From positions 1 to 55,494 of the forward strand of contig NZ_BLAF01000073.1 in assembly GCF_009687885.1 (NCBI RefSeq): 55,494 nt of DNA. The letters run 5' to 3'. The notes under the pieces are model-generated. The model saw only the letters and a program-made list of their open reading frames with translations. It searched no databases and was not told the DNA's origin. The stretch comes from Acrocarpospora pleiomorpha. Lineage in GTDB: Bacteria; Actinomycetota; Actinomycetes; Streptosporangiales; Streptosporangiaceae. Both the position numbers and the translations under genes were made by a program. Below are positions 7,298 through 15,537 of the stretch, in pieces; the first letter of the stretch is position 1; every line of letters begins with the position of its first letter.

Positions 7298-8653
7298 ATG
7301 ATGTCTGTGCCATCCCTCCTGCGGAGGAGGGCCCTGTCCCTGCTGACCGCCGTCGTGACGGCGGCTGGGCTGGCAACCGTCCCGTCCACCGCCTCGGCCG
7401 ACGTGCCGACGCTCGTCGTCGTGCGGGATCTCCTGCTGAGGGACAACATCCACGTCACCTCCTCGCACGACGAGGATTCCCCCGCGTCGTGGCTCAACGA
7501 GATTCTCCTGTCCGGCACCAAGGGCGGCCTGACGGCCCGGAGCTATCTGAAGTTCGACATGTCCTATCTGCCCGAAGGCGTCATCCGGGCGGCCACGCTG
7601 CGGCTCACCGGGCTCGGCGCGCCGGCCTGCGGGCCCGCGGTCGGGGAGGGGGTCCAGGTGCGCCGCGTCACCGAACCCTGGTCCGGCGACTTCCTGCACT
7701 GGGGCAACAAGCCCGATTCGACCGACGAGGACGCCCAGATCGCCACCAAGGGGGTCACCACGCAGTGCGCGGTCTACCCCGACCAGGTGGAGTGGCCGAT
7801 CACGGACATCGTCAACGCCTGGGCCGGCGGCGCGGACAACCACGGTCTGGTGCTCCAGTCCCCGGACGAGAGCACCGACGACGGTCTCTGGGCCTTCTCC
7901 TCGTGGGGGAACCCGGCCGGCGCCATACCCGTTCTCACGGTCACCATGGACGTGCCCTCCGCTCCGTACACGAGAGCGTCGTCCATCGCGAGTCATGAGG
8001 ACGGCGCCGACACCTGGGTGGCCGGGCTGACGCCCCGCATCCAATCGCAGGTGGTCGACGCCGCCGGTGGCAGCCTGACCGCCGAGTTCGAGGTCGAGCA
8101 CGATCCCGCCGCCCCCGGTCAGGGCAGCGGGCAGATCTGGACCGCCACCTCCGCCCCGGCGTCCAGCTTCGGCAGGCCGTCGGTGCTCGTGCCCGCGGGG
8201 CTTCTGGAGGACGGCTGGCGTATCCGCTGGCGGGTCCGCGCCCACAACGTGACGGCGGGCACGGTCTCCGGCTGGTCGGCGTGGAACTCCGGCACCGTGG
8301 CCGCCGACGTCCCCCAAATCAGCGCCCGCCAGGTCGTCCCGTCGTGGGAAAGCGAGGGCTCGACGGTGAGCATGAGCCTGACTCCCGAACTGCGGGCCAC
8401 GGTGACGCATCCGCTCCTCGACTCGACGCGGGTGGTGTTCCAGATGGCGTACGACCCGGACGCGCCATTGCAGGGAACCGGCCTGATCTGGGAAAAGACC
8501 GTCCTGGACGTTCCCTCGGGCGGCCAAGCGGTGGTGACCGTCCCCGATGGCCTCGTCGACGGCGGCTTGCAGGTCCGCTGGCGGGTGGGCGCGTATGGCG
8601 GGCCGTTCCAGTCGGGCTGGTCGGACTGGCAGAAGCTCACCCTCGACATGTAG
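7298..8653 (+). CDS. Secreted DNRLRE-domain protein
   Basis: A 451-residue exported protein. Residues 1-32 form a Sec or Tat signal peptide (SLLRRRALSLLTAVVTAAGL, cleavage predicted after STASA). Residues from about 35 to 200 form a DNRLRE jelly-roll-like domain, with YLKFDMSYLPEGVIRAATLR, VQVRRVTEPWSGDFLHW and the closing ITDIVNAWAGG. Two weakly repeated beta modules follow, each containing IRWRVRAHN- or VRWRVGAYG-type strands and WSDW or WSAW motifs. The role is probably extracellular adhesion or wall association. ATG 7298 follows AAGGA at proper spacing; ATG 7301 is an alternative. It is monocistronic, ending in a large hairpin. Confidence 0.85.
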   Translation: MMSVPSLLRRRALSLLTAVVTAAGLATVPSTASADVPTLVVVRDLLLRDNIHVTSSHDEDSPASWLNEILLSGTKGGLTARSYLKFDMSYLPEGVIRAATLRLTGLGAPACGPAVGEGVQVRRVTEPWSGDFLHWGNKPDSTDEDAQIATKGVTTQCAVYPDQVEWPITDIVNAWAGGADNHGLVLQSPDESTDDGLWAFSSWGNPAGAIPVLTVTMDVPSAPYTRASSIASHEDGADTWVAGLTPRIQSQVVDAAGGSLTAEFEVEHDPAAPGQGSGQIWTATSAPASSFGRPSVLVPAGLLEDGWRIRWRVRAHNVTAGTVSGWSAWNSGTVAADVPQISARQVVPSWESEGSTVSMSLTPELRATVTHPLLDSTRVVFQMAYDPDAPLQGTGLIWEKTVLDVPSGGQAVVTVPDGLVDGGLQVRWRVGAYGGPFQSGWSDWQKLTLDM

Positions 8654-8695
8654 ATGCACCGACGAGTGGCGTATAGATGACACGAAGCTCGCGAT

Positions 8696-8770
8696 GGGCC
8701 CTCAGCACGGTTACGGCGTGATCGCCGATGTCGCCGGGAATCTCCGGCGGCCCGGTCGTGCTGAGGGCCC
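8696..8770 (+). terminator. Large nested hairpin downstream of the DNRLRE gene
   Basis: Perfect 14-bp arms GGGCCCTCAGCACG (8696-8709) and CGTGCTGAGGGCCC (8757-8770) enclose an inner hairpin (GCCGGG, AATCT, CCGGCG). It lies 43 bp after the stop. There is no T-run, which is usual for actinobacterial terminators. Confidence 0.6.
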
Positions 8771-9199
8771 GGCGTCCGCCTGGTCGCCGTTGAGGAGTTC
8801 ATGGCCTGGACCACCAGACGGCCAGGGGAAGCGGCGATGGCCGGCCAGCCGACCCAGCGGACGAAACGGTGAAACCATCAGCCTCCGTTCCCGAAAAACC
8901 CGCCGATCGGAGCCGAGCGTAGCCGTCGAAATACCGGAATATCTCGCGACCTGGTTGTTCCGGCTACTTCAGGGCGTGATGTATAGCTACCGCATCTCCG
9001 TAAGGCGCGTAGCGAACGGTCTCAGACTGTTCGATCTGCCTGTCCAGCAAGATCAACCGCTACTACCAGCTTTGATGACGCCTCCGGCGAGTGTCACGGA
9101 GCGCTATCTGACAGTGTGCAGGTCACAGCGTCGGCCACTGACATCTTCGGTGACGCCAGACACAGACTGTCTGGCGTCACGCTATTTGATAGCGGCACC
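8771..9199. other. Stretch without recognised gene
   Basis: Open frames exist on both strands, but none gives a recognisable protein or a start supported by a ribosome site. The only structure seen is the nested palindrome from 9109 onward. Confidence 0.5.
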
Positions 9200-9221
9200 C
9201 TACCTGACCTGCGCACTATCA
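9109..9221. repeat. Nested palindromic element, MITE-like
   Basis: The outer arms TGACAGTGTGCAGGTCA (9109-9125) and TGACCTGCGCACTATCA (9205-9221) are inverted repeats matching at 15 of 17 positions. Inside is a perfect 13-bp hairpin, GTGACGCCAGACA (9150-9162) and TGTCTGGCGTCAC (9168-9180), with a 5-base loop. It may be a small non-autonomous element or a strong terminator for the leftward ORF. Confidence 0.45.
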
Positions 9222-9535
9222 ATTAGACCGACATCGAACCAGCGCGGCCGAACGACATTCAACGTGATAGTGCCATCCGCACCCGGTTCGGCAAGCCACA
9301 CGACCGCTACCGCCCGGAGACGCCCCCCGCCCGCGGCCACCCAAGCAGGTTCGAGGTGCGCCAGGCGCCACCTGCTGTGCCGGGCGGCCATTTCGAGCGA
9401 GCCGCGGGCGGCGTTCACCGCACCGTTTCGGCGAGGCCATGCTCGGCTAAAAGCCAGGGGTTTCTGGGCAGGGTTTCTGGGACGGTGTTTACCGCGGTCG
9501 CCGTCCCGTCCGGAAAGGTACACCTTTCCGGACAT
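9200..9535 (-). CDS. Hypothetical 111-residue protein
   Basis: A weakly supported gene. Its best evidence is the ribosome site GGAGG placed 6 bases before ATG at 9533-9535, just after the TPR fragment. The product is basic at the N-terminus (SGRDGDRGKHRPRN) and ends with beta-like sequence (AVAVVWLAEPGADGTITLNV, then RPRWFDVGLI). No family recognised. A 26-bp palindrome covers its first nine codons, and the nested palindromic element overlaps its end. Confidence 0.35.
   Translation of the reverse strand: MSGKVYLSGRDGDRGKHRPRNPAQKPLAFSRAWPRRNGAVNAARGSLEMAARHSRWRLAHLEPAWVAAGGGRLRAVAVVWLAEPGADGTITLNVVRPRWFDVGLIDSAQVR
9508..9533. promoter_or_regulatory. 26-bp palindrome over a start region
   Basis: GTCCGGAAAGGT, AC, ACCTTTCCGGAC: two perfect 12-bp arms with a 2-base spacer. 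It sits on the first codons of the leftward ORF, where it could be an operator or a translation-blocking hairpin. Confidence 0.4.
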
Positions 9536-9552
9536 CCCTGCCTCCTAGATCT

Positions 9553-9740
9553 CTACCCTCTGACCGTAGCCAAGTTGCCCTGCACCCTTATGGTGATCGG
9601 GTGGTCGGAGCCGAGCACGCGCTCGCAATCGGCCAGGGTCTGCTCGTACAGGGGGATGGCCCGGTCCAGATCCCCCGCCTCCCGGTAGGCGTAGGCGAGG
9701 TTGCTGCGGAAGGTCAGGGTGTTGGTCCGTGGCCCTGCTA
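9553..9740 (-). pseudogene. Tetratricopeptide-repeat protein, C-terminal fragment
   Basis: The frame reads NTLTFRSNLAYAYREAGDLD, then RAIPLYEQTLADCERVLGSD and HPITIRVQGNLATVRG before its stop. These are one and a half TPR units of the type repeated many times in actinobacterial NB-ARC or TPR regulators. The upstream part is replaced by unrelated sequence at about 9740, so only the tail survives. Confidence 0.6.
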
Positions 9741-10008
9741 CCAGAATCCCGGCCTTTCGGCCTCGGGGAACGGGTCCGGGATATGCCTGGGACGGGCGGG
9801 ACCGGGCGACGCCCGTCGGCCGATCGCTCCTCCATCCCGAGACGGACCTACTGGCCCCGGAGATGTACCGCCCGGCGGTGACCCGATGCCCGCCGAGGTC
9901 AGAGGGTGATCCCGGTGAACCGGGGATATCCCCGAGGCGTTTCCCGAGGCGCCCTTTCGCCGACGATTTTACCTTCGCCGCATCCGGTGATTCGTCGTAG
10001 GAGGGCCG

Positions 10009-10482
10009 ATGCGGCCGATGGACCAGGGCAACCTCGCCCACCTTCTGGTGATCGGCCGGTACCTGGCCCAGTGGTGCTGGAAACGTCCGGTGGTCGCCAA
10101 CAACCGGGTGTTCTACAAGGGGCGAAGCCGGCGGGTCAGCGATCTCGTCGACGAGTACGAGGGTAAGCGCCCCGCCGAGGACGCCATCCCCGGGCTCTCG
10201 TTCGACCTCGGGTTCCTGCCCGCCGACTGCCACGAGCACATCGCCTCCCTTGACGGCATGCGCATGCCTCGTCGTTCGGGCTTCACCCGGACCCGCTTCG
10301 ACATCCTCGACCTGGGCACCTTGCGGCGCATCACCGCCACCAGGCTCTTGATGTCCTGGCAGCGGATCACGTTCAGATGTTTCGCGCCGAAGGCGGGGTT
10401 GATGTGGATACGGAGCACCGAGTCGTATCCTTCGATGGTCCGCTCGGCAATGATGCGTTGCTCCAGCCACATCGCGGCGTAA
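10009..10482 (+). CDS. Hypothetical chimeric ORF with a genuine-looking start
   Basis: ATG 10009 is preceded by GGAGGG at ideal spacing. The first ~95 residues (GNLAHLLVIGRYLAQWCWKR, then FYKGRSRRVSDLVDEYEGKR) look like real protein of unknown family. From about 10290 the frame runs antisense to the integrase remnant, so the original 3' end has been lost and the current C-terminus is probably an accident of recombination. Confidence 0.35.
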   Translation: MRPMDQGNLAHLLVIGRYLAQWCWKRPVVANNRVFYKGRSRRVSDLVDEYEGKRPAEDAIPGLSFDLGFLPADCHEHIASLDGMRMPRRSGFTRTRFDILDLGTLRRITATRLLMSWQRITFRCFAPKAGLMWIRSTESYPSMVRSAMMRCSSHIAA

Positions 10483-10705
10483 TCCTGGAAGTAGATCCGC
10501 CCGTCGGCCGGGTCACGAAGATACGCGCACGCTTGTCATGATCGATCTTGAGCGCGAAATCCTCCGCATCGCGCAATTGGGCGAAGCGTCGCTCGCGTTG
10601 CCTGCCGGAGCGTCCTCCATCGGAACGGTAGCGGACCACCCAGCTGTGGGGGCACACCGACCACTCCTCCTCGGGACAATCGCAACGCTTGAGAAAAGCA
10701 GCCAC
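10290..10705 (-). pseudogene. Tyrosine recombinase (phage/AICE-type integrase), N-terminal fragment, frameshifted
   Basis: The GTG start at 10705 gives AAFLKRCDCPEEEWSVCPHS, then VVRYRSDGGRSGRQRERRFA and AQLRDAEDFALKIDHDKRAR, the arm-binding N-terminus of actinobacterial SAM-like integrases. A one-base loss near 10514 shifts the frame; coding resumes as IYFQDYAAMWLEQRIIAERT and YDSVLRIHINPAFGAKHLNV. Sequence similarity stops at about 10290, before the catalytic R-H-R-Y domain. The fragment is therefore inactive. It follows the excisionase gene by 6 bp. Confidence 0.7.
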
Positions 10706-10711
10706 CTTGGT

Positions 10712-11023
10712 TCACACCTCCTGGTCCTTCAGCCAATCCTCGACCTGCCGCTGCCGGAATTTCAGGTGCCGCCCGACCTTGTAGGCGTGAAGCCCCCACG
10801 ATCGCCAGCACTGGTAGAGGGTCTTCTTCGGCACACCCAAGTAATCGGCCACCTCACCGACCGATAACAGACGGTTGGAACCACCCAGGGATCCCTTCCG
10901 GCGTTCGGCATCGGGGAATGGACGCTCCCCTTCGCGCTGCTGGTCAAGCCACCCCCGGTCCGCGGCGGCGTCCTCGCGCTCATCCATGTCGGCTCGGCTC
11001 CGACCTTCCGAAACCACTGACAC
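10712..11023 (-). CDS. Excisionase-type helix-turn-helix protein
   Basis: A 103-residue protein whose C-terminal half is a MerR-like Xis domain: RLLSVGEVADYLGVPKKTLY followed by RSWGLHAYKVGRHLKFRQRQ and VEDWL. This is the standard small DNA-binding partner encoded immediately before an integrase in actinobacterial integrative elements, directing excision. The start at 11023 gives an acidic N-terminal extension; ATG 10987 (MDEREDA) is an alternative. With the integrase broken, it is an orphan from a former integrated element. Confidence 0.75.
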   Translation of the reverse strand: MSVVSEGRSRADMDEREDAAADRGWLDQQREGERPFPDAERRKGSLGGSNRLLSVGEVADYLGVPKKTLYQCWRSWGLHAYKVGRHLKFRQRQVEDWLKDQEV

Positions 11024-11169
11024 CTACAAAGACCAGAAACAACCCGCCGAGGGGACATCGCACCGACGAATCGAAGCGCGGCAAGTGAACCCGCGTGGAC
11101 CCTTGTCAGGCCCGAAAACCCCGGGTTCGGGCTGGGACCTGGGGCGTTCTAGCACGATCAGTCTGGTTC

Positions 11170-11850
11170 TCCTGGCAACATCACGGCTCGTGTTCGTCTC
11201 GTTGCCCTACCTGTCACTCATCCGGATCGGCCAGTTCCTGCTGCTGTAGCTGCGCACGAGGCCAGTGAGGACGCCGAGATCATCGTCCTGCGCCATCAGC
11301 TTGCCGTGCTGCGCCGCCAGGCCTGTCCGATGCGCCCAGCACTTGCTGACCAGGCAATGCTGGCGGTGCCGTCTCGGCTGCTGCCCAGGATCCGATGGCC
11401 AGCCTTCGCGATGCTGGCCTGCGACTTCTTCACCGCCGACACCGTGTTTCTCAAACAGATCTACGTGCTGTCCGTGGTCAAGATGGCCACCCGGTGTCAC
11501 GGCAAACCCGACCGGGGCACGGGTGACCCAGCAACCCGCAACCTGCTGCTTGACGCCGACGGCTGGATCAGGCCGGTCACGTTTCTCATCCGCGACCGGG
11601 ACAGCACATTCGTCGCCGGCTTCGACGCGGTGTTCGCCTCGATCGGGATGAGAGTCGTACAGCCTCCTCAGGCGCGGGTGGCTAATTGCCATGCCGAATG
11701 CTCGGTGGTCACCGTACGCCGTTAGTGCACCAACCGCATGCTGGTCGTCAGTGAACTACACCTGCGGATGGTCCTGATCGAGCATGTCCACCACGACCAT
11801 CGACACCGCCCGCACCGATCCTTGCTTCAGCATCCACCCGACCCCCGTTC
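11170..11850 (+). pseudogene. rve integrase-type transposase relic
   Basis: Several frames together give the layout of an IS3/IS481-like transposase: a hydrophobic N-terminus (LPYLSLIRIGQFLLL), EIIVLRHQLAVLRRQ, then LACDFFTADTVFLKQIYVLS, FLIRDRDSTFVAGFDAVFAS and a degraded NCHAECS in place of the usual NxxAER. Frameshifts and an internal deletion make it nonfunctional. It belongs to the same broad family as 52525-53610 but is clearly divergent. Confidence 0.65.
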
Positions 11851-11953
11851 CGAAGTGATCAGCTTCGAGCAGGCGGGTTACCCGGCGCAAGGTCCTCGGC
11901 GGGCTGATCAACGAATATCCCCAGGTCGCATAGCCAAACCGAGTATTCGAGCC

Positions 11954-12483
11954 CTACAGGGTCGAGTGCTGATTAATGTAGGCGAATTGAGCGTCACGAT
12001 CGGGATGCTGACGGCCCTCCAGCGTCTTGGCATTGGCCTGCAGGCTGAAGCCCTCGGCCCGCAGAATGTCGGCGACCGTGTCCGGATAGACCCGATGCCC
12101 CTGCCGCGTCAACTCCTCAGCCAGTTTCCGCGTCGACTTGGTCGTCCAGCGTAACGGCGACATCGGATCCCCACGCTGGTCCGGCTCGACCAAGGCCTGC
12201 AACGCCGGACGCAAGCCCGGGTCGAGGTCGACCAGCCGCCTGCGACCGCCACCCACGCGGCGCGCACGTCCCAGCGGTTCCTCACCCGCCTCCAACTCCA
12301 GGCAGCCCCGCGACACCTCGCTTAACCAACCTCAGCAGCCCGCGCCACCAACCTGATCCCACCATGGCCCAGCACCCTGGCCTCGGCGCCCAGCAGCAAC
12401 CGCCGCTGCCGCTCATCCAGATGCGGGAGAATCGCCGCGAACTTCGCGGCCAGCACTTCCTCAAGCCCTTCCACCAGGCGCAT
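11954..12483 (-). pseudogene. ISAzo13-family transposase, N-terminal part, frameshifted
   Basis: From ATG at 12481-12483 one frame reads LVEGLEEVLAAKFAAILPHL, DERQRRLLLGAEARVLGHGG and IRLVARAAEV. After a frameshift near 12330 another reads RRLVDLDPGLRPALQALVEP, GDPMSPLRWTTKSTRKLAEE and AEGFSLQANAKTLEGRQHPD. These are the conserved opening blocks of ISAzo13-family transposases. Coding ends at 11954 before the catalytic core is complete. Confidence 0.75.
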
Positions 12484-12529
12484 ACCCCATCAACGACCGC
12501 CACCCTGGAAAGCTACGACTTATTAATCT

Positions 12530-13205
12530 GCGGGCTCTTGCCATCACGGTCCCGGATGAGAAATTTGAACCGGTCGGCACGCTCTCCCACGTCCATCAGC
12601 AGATTCCTCGCCTGCTGGGCAGTCCACGCCCCGGTCGGATTGGCGGTCACGCCGAGGATATGAACGCGACGGGTTTCGATCTCCATTGCAAAGAAGATGT
12701 ACAACCGCTTCAGGAACACCGTGTCGACGTGCACGAAGTCGCAGGCCAGCAGACCAGCGGCCTGACAGGCCAAGAACTGCCGCCAGTTCGGTGACGCCCG
12801 GCAGGGTGCCGGACCGAGCCCAACTGCAGCCAGGATCCGCCGGATCGTGCCCTCCCCACCCGATGCCCCAGGCCGATCAATTCACCCTGAATTCTCCGGT
12901 ATCCCCACTGCGGATTCTCACCAGCCAGGCGTATGACCAGGTCACGCACCTGCTCGGGAATGCGCGGGCGACCGGTCCTGCTCGGATAGGTCCAATGCCG
13001 CTTGACCAGCCTGCGATGCCAGGCCAGCAGGGCGCCACCTCATGCCGAAGCATGAGGATCTCCAGATCCTTGGAGGCGTCGCTGCGAGCCACCAAAACGA
13101 GCCAGCCCACAAGTCGGATGAAGATCAGATACAGTAGCCGAAAGCACACGAACAGCGACGATAAACCGCAGGTCAACCACCTGGCACGAGTATTGGCACA
13201 CCACA
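12530..13205 (-). mobile_element. Degenerate left copy of the integrase-type IS that is intact at 52525-53610
   Basis: The 5' terminus at 13205 (on the minus strand TGTGGTGTGCCAATACTCG) is identical to that of the intact copy, and flanking similarity stops precisely there. Coding pieces match: RLLYLIFIRLVGWLVLVARS, RDLVIRLAGENPQWGYRRI, LLACDFVHVDTVFLKRLYIF and FLIRDRDGK. About 40 codons are deleted after the LRHEVA block, there are frameshifts, and the 3' end beyond RDRDGK (about 12545) is replaced. It lies immediately outside the catabolic island in the same orientation as the intact right-hand copy. Confidence 0.8.
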
Positions 13206-13623
13206 GGGTTCGACGAACCCGCGGCAGCCACGATCAAGAAGATCATCTAGTGCCCTGAGGGCCATTCCGACGGGACGCCCCGGATCGGCTGTCAGATCAC
13301 AGGAATGCACGATCGGACCAAACGGCGTTGTCCGCCTGCCCCCGTCCGGGCAGAGACATTCCGGCCTGAGGTGATCCGTCTACGCCTGAGACACTCTCGC
13401 TTGAGACAGCTTGACAGATCGCATAACTCCCGGCGCGAACCGTCGTCGACATGCCGAGCATGGCGCAGGTCACCGCACCAGTAAGTCTGCTGCGCCGCTA
13501 CCGGCTACGACCACGTCTACCTCGTGCTCGAGGGTGTGCCGTTCCGGTCGAGCCGATCGAGGTCGGTTCACGGTGTCTGCCTCTTCCCGATGTCGTAAGC
13601 CGTGGACGAGAACGCGCCGGGGC
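13206..13623. other. Junction between IS debris and the catabolic island; no gene recognised
   Basis: Short frames are present, but none has a ribosome site or a familiar motif. The left edge of the island must lie here, between the IS terminus at 13205 and the terminator of the binding-protein gene. No obvious att-like duplication was seen against the right end near 50.6-50.9 kb by eye. Confidence 0.45.
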
Positions 13624-13663
13624 CGACTGCGTCGGTCTGTGGGAGGCAAGACCGACGCAGTCG
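13624..13663 (-). terminator. Terminator of the solute-binding-protein gene
   Basis: Perfect 15-bp arms CGACTGCGTCGGTCT and AGACCGACGCAGTCG with a 10-base loop lie 17 bp after the stop codon of the leftward gene at 13680. Confidence 0.7.
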
Positions 13664-13679
13664 ACGCGGGCTGCTCGTT

Positions 13680-15257
13680 CTACTTCGTCAGCGAGACGTA
13701 GCGGAAATCCGCGCCGCCGAACTGGGCGAACGAAGCCGACTGGAAGTTCTGCACGTTCGGTGCGGCCACGTACCCGGTCTTCTTCTGGAGGATGGGCGCG
13801 AACATCGCGTTCTCGGTGGCGAACTTGTTCGCCGCCCCGATCAACGCGTCCTGCTGGTCAGCTTCGCGGGGGTCGCCGATCCCCTTGAGGAGCGGCTCGA
13901 AGCCGTCAGGGAGCGGACCCTGCCACCAGTAGGGGTTGGTGTAGTTGCGCACGAAGTAGTTCACGGGCTCGAGGTCGGGCGGGCTCTGGTACATCAGCAT
14001 CCCGCTGTAGGTCCCCTTCGACCACTCGGAGTTGATCTGGGCGGTGTCCACCGTCTTGATCTCCACGTCGATGCCCTGCTCCTTCAGCGACCCCTGCATG
14101 GCCTCGGCCAGACCGGGGAAGCCGCCGGAGTTACCGACCAGAACCTGACCCAGGTCGATGCCGTCGGGGTAGCCGGCCTCGGCCAGCAACTCCTTGGCCT
14201 TGCCGGGGTCGAAGGTGAAGGTCGACTCCAGACTGTCGTCGAAGCCAGGCAGGCCCTTGGGGTACGCCTGAACCCGCGTGCTGGCCGTCTCGTCGATCAC
14301 GCCGGTGAGGTTGGGCCGGTCCAGCGCGTAGTTCACGGCCTGCCGTACCTTCACGTCGTTGAACGGAGCCTTCGCGGTGTTGAGGAACAGGGTGTACATC
14401 AGGAAGCCCGTGCTCTGGTCGAGGTTGAGCTTCCCCGAAGTGATATCCGCGTTCAGCGCCGGCTTGTCGCTGGCCGAGTACGTCGTGATGTCGCTCTGAC
14501 CGCTTCGGATCGCGTTGGTTCGCGCCTCGTCGCTGGTGAAGGTCGTGATGACGACCTTCGCGACCTGGCCGGCCTTCTCGTCCCAGTTCTGGCCGGAGCG
14601 GCGCTCGTAGGTGACCGAGACGCTCGGCCGGAAGTTCTTCACCACATAGGCACCCGTGCCGACCGGATTGGTCGCGAGGTCACCGCCATGGATCGCCTTG
14701 GGGCTGATCATCGCGCCGCTGGTCGGCGTCGCGAGGCCACCGAGCACGGAGGTCGACGGCTCGGCGAGATCGATCTCCAACTCGGTGGCCGACACCGCCT
14801 TGATCGCCTTGATGTTGGCCAGCGGTCCACTCGAACTCACCGAGTCCGAGTTCTTGAAGTACTCCAGGCTGGTCTTCGCAGCCTCGGCGTTGAAGGGCTC
14901 ACCGTCGGAGAAGGTGACCCCTTCGCGGAGCTTCATCGTCAGGGTGAGGCCGTCGCCCGAGAACGACCAGTCGGTGGCGAGCATCGCGCCGTAGCTGTTG
15001 TCCGGCATGACCTGGATCAGCCGGTCATAGACCGGCCAGAGCGCGATCATACCGTACGACGCAATCCGGATCTGGGTCGGATCCAGGGACGCCGAAACGG
15101 GTAGACTGACGCGCAGGGTGGTATCGGTGTCGACTGCATCCGACTTGCTGCCGGGCGAGGAGTCGCTGCTGCCGCCGCCACACGCGGCCATGGTGAAGGC
15201 AAGAAGGCCGGCGGCCACCAATGCCACCAACTGCTTGCGCCTGAACACGTGCTTCAT
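13680..15257 (-). CDS. ABC transporter substrate-binding lipoprotein (family 5, peptide/opine type)
   Basis: A 525-residue lipoprotein. The signal peptide ends in the lipobox TMAAC (Cys about 26) followed by a Gly/Ser linker. The mature protein has the SBP family-5 layout: WPVYDRLIQVMPDNSYGAML, LTLTMKLREGVTFSDGEPFN, and the late signature DVKVRQAVNYALDR. It should capture a ligand outside the membrane for an Opp/Dpp-type importer. The matching permease and ATPase genes (31108-34939) lie in the same island without their own binding protein, so this is the likely partner. Clustering with steroid genes suggests a steroid-like or degradation-product ligand rather than peptides. GAGAGG precedes ATG 15257. 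Confidence 0.9.
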   Translation of the reverse strand: MKHVFRRKQLVALVAAGLLAFTMAACGGGSSDSSPGSKSDAVDTDTTLRVSLPVSASLDPTQIRIASYGMIALWPVYDRLIQVMPDNSYGAMLATDWSFSGDGLTLTMKLREGVTFSDGEPFNAEAAKTSLEYFKNSDSVSSSGPLANIKAIKAVSATELEIDLAEPSTSVLGGLATPTSGAMISPKAIHGGDLATNPVGTGAYVVKNFRPSVSVTYERRSGQNWDEKAGQVAKVVITTFTSDEARTNAIRSGQSDITTYSASDKPALNADITSGKLNLDQSTGFLMYTLFLNTAKAPFNDVKVRQAVNYALDRPNLTGVIDETASTRVQAYPKGLPGFDDSLESTFTFDPGKAKELLAEAGYPDGIDLGQVLVGNSGGFPGLAEAMQGSLKEQGIDVEIKTVDTAQINSEWSKGTYSGMLMYQSPPDLEPVNYFVRNYTNPYWWQGPLPDGFEPLLKGIGDPREADQQDALIGAANKFATENAMFAPILQKKTGYVAAPNVQNFQSASFAQFGGADFRYVSLTK

Positions 15258-15272
15258 CTGGGACCTCTCGGT

Positions 15273-15298
15273 TCACGGTGTGCTGGGCGTCACCGTGA
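15273..15298. promoter_or_regulatory. Candidate operator upstream of the binding-protein gene
   Basis: Inverted repeat TCACGGTG, 10 bases, CACCGTGA, ending 16 bp upstream of the ATG at 15257. Its position suits a repressor or activator site for the leftward gene. It does not resemble the TTGAGTGCACTCA palindrome near the regulators. Confidence 0.4.
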
Positions 15299-15537
15299 GG
15301 GTCAAAGTAGGGAAGCGCTTCTGCCGCGCCGGGTCGTGTCCCACTGAACGAGAGCCGGTTTCGGCAAGCTGGACCGGCCGATCGGTGCGCGACGCAAGGC
15401 CCGAGGTCCCACTGACTGGAAATCGGCGATCTCCGAAGCCCTCGGGTTGGGAACCTGCAAAGCCGGGAGGCGAGCGCCGCAGGGCCGACCAGACTAGCCG
15501 CCTCATGATCTAGACGTCGACTTCCCCAGGAGGTCTT

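Noticed and set aside
8547..9548. A 333-codon plus-strand frame after the DNRLRE gene
   Set aside because: It starts inside that gene, crosses the large hairpin, has no ribosome site and shows no recognisable domain.
13560..13670. GKTDAVDA-like peptide suggesting an IS110 transposase remnant
   Set aside because: The codons lie inside the perfect 15-bp terminator hairpin at 13624-13663, and no other IS110 motif is nearby.
13602..15104. Long plus-strand open frame of 500 codons over the binding-protein gene
   Set aside because: It is the mirror of a clear lipoprotein gene on the minus strand; its protein shows no motif and only reflects high third-position GC.
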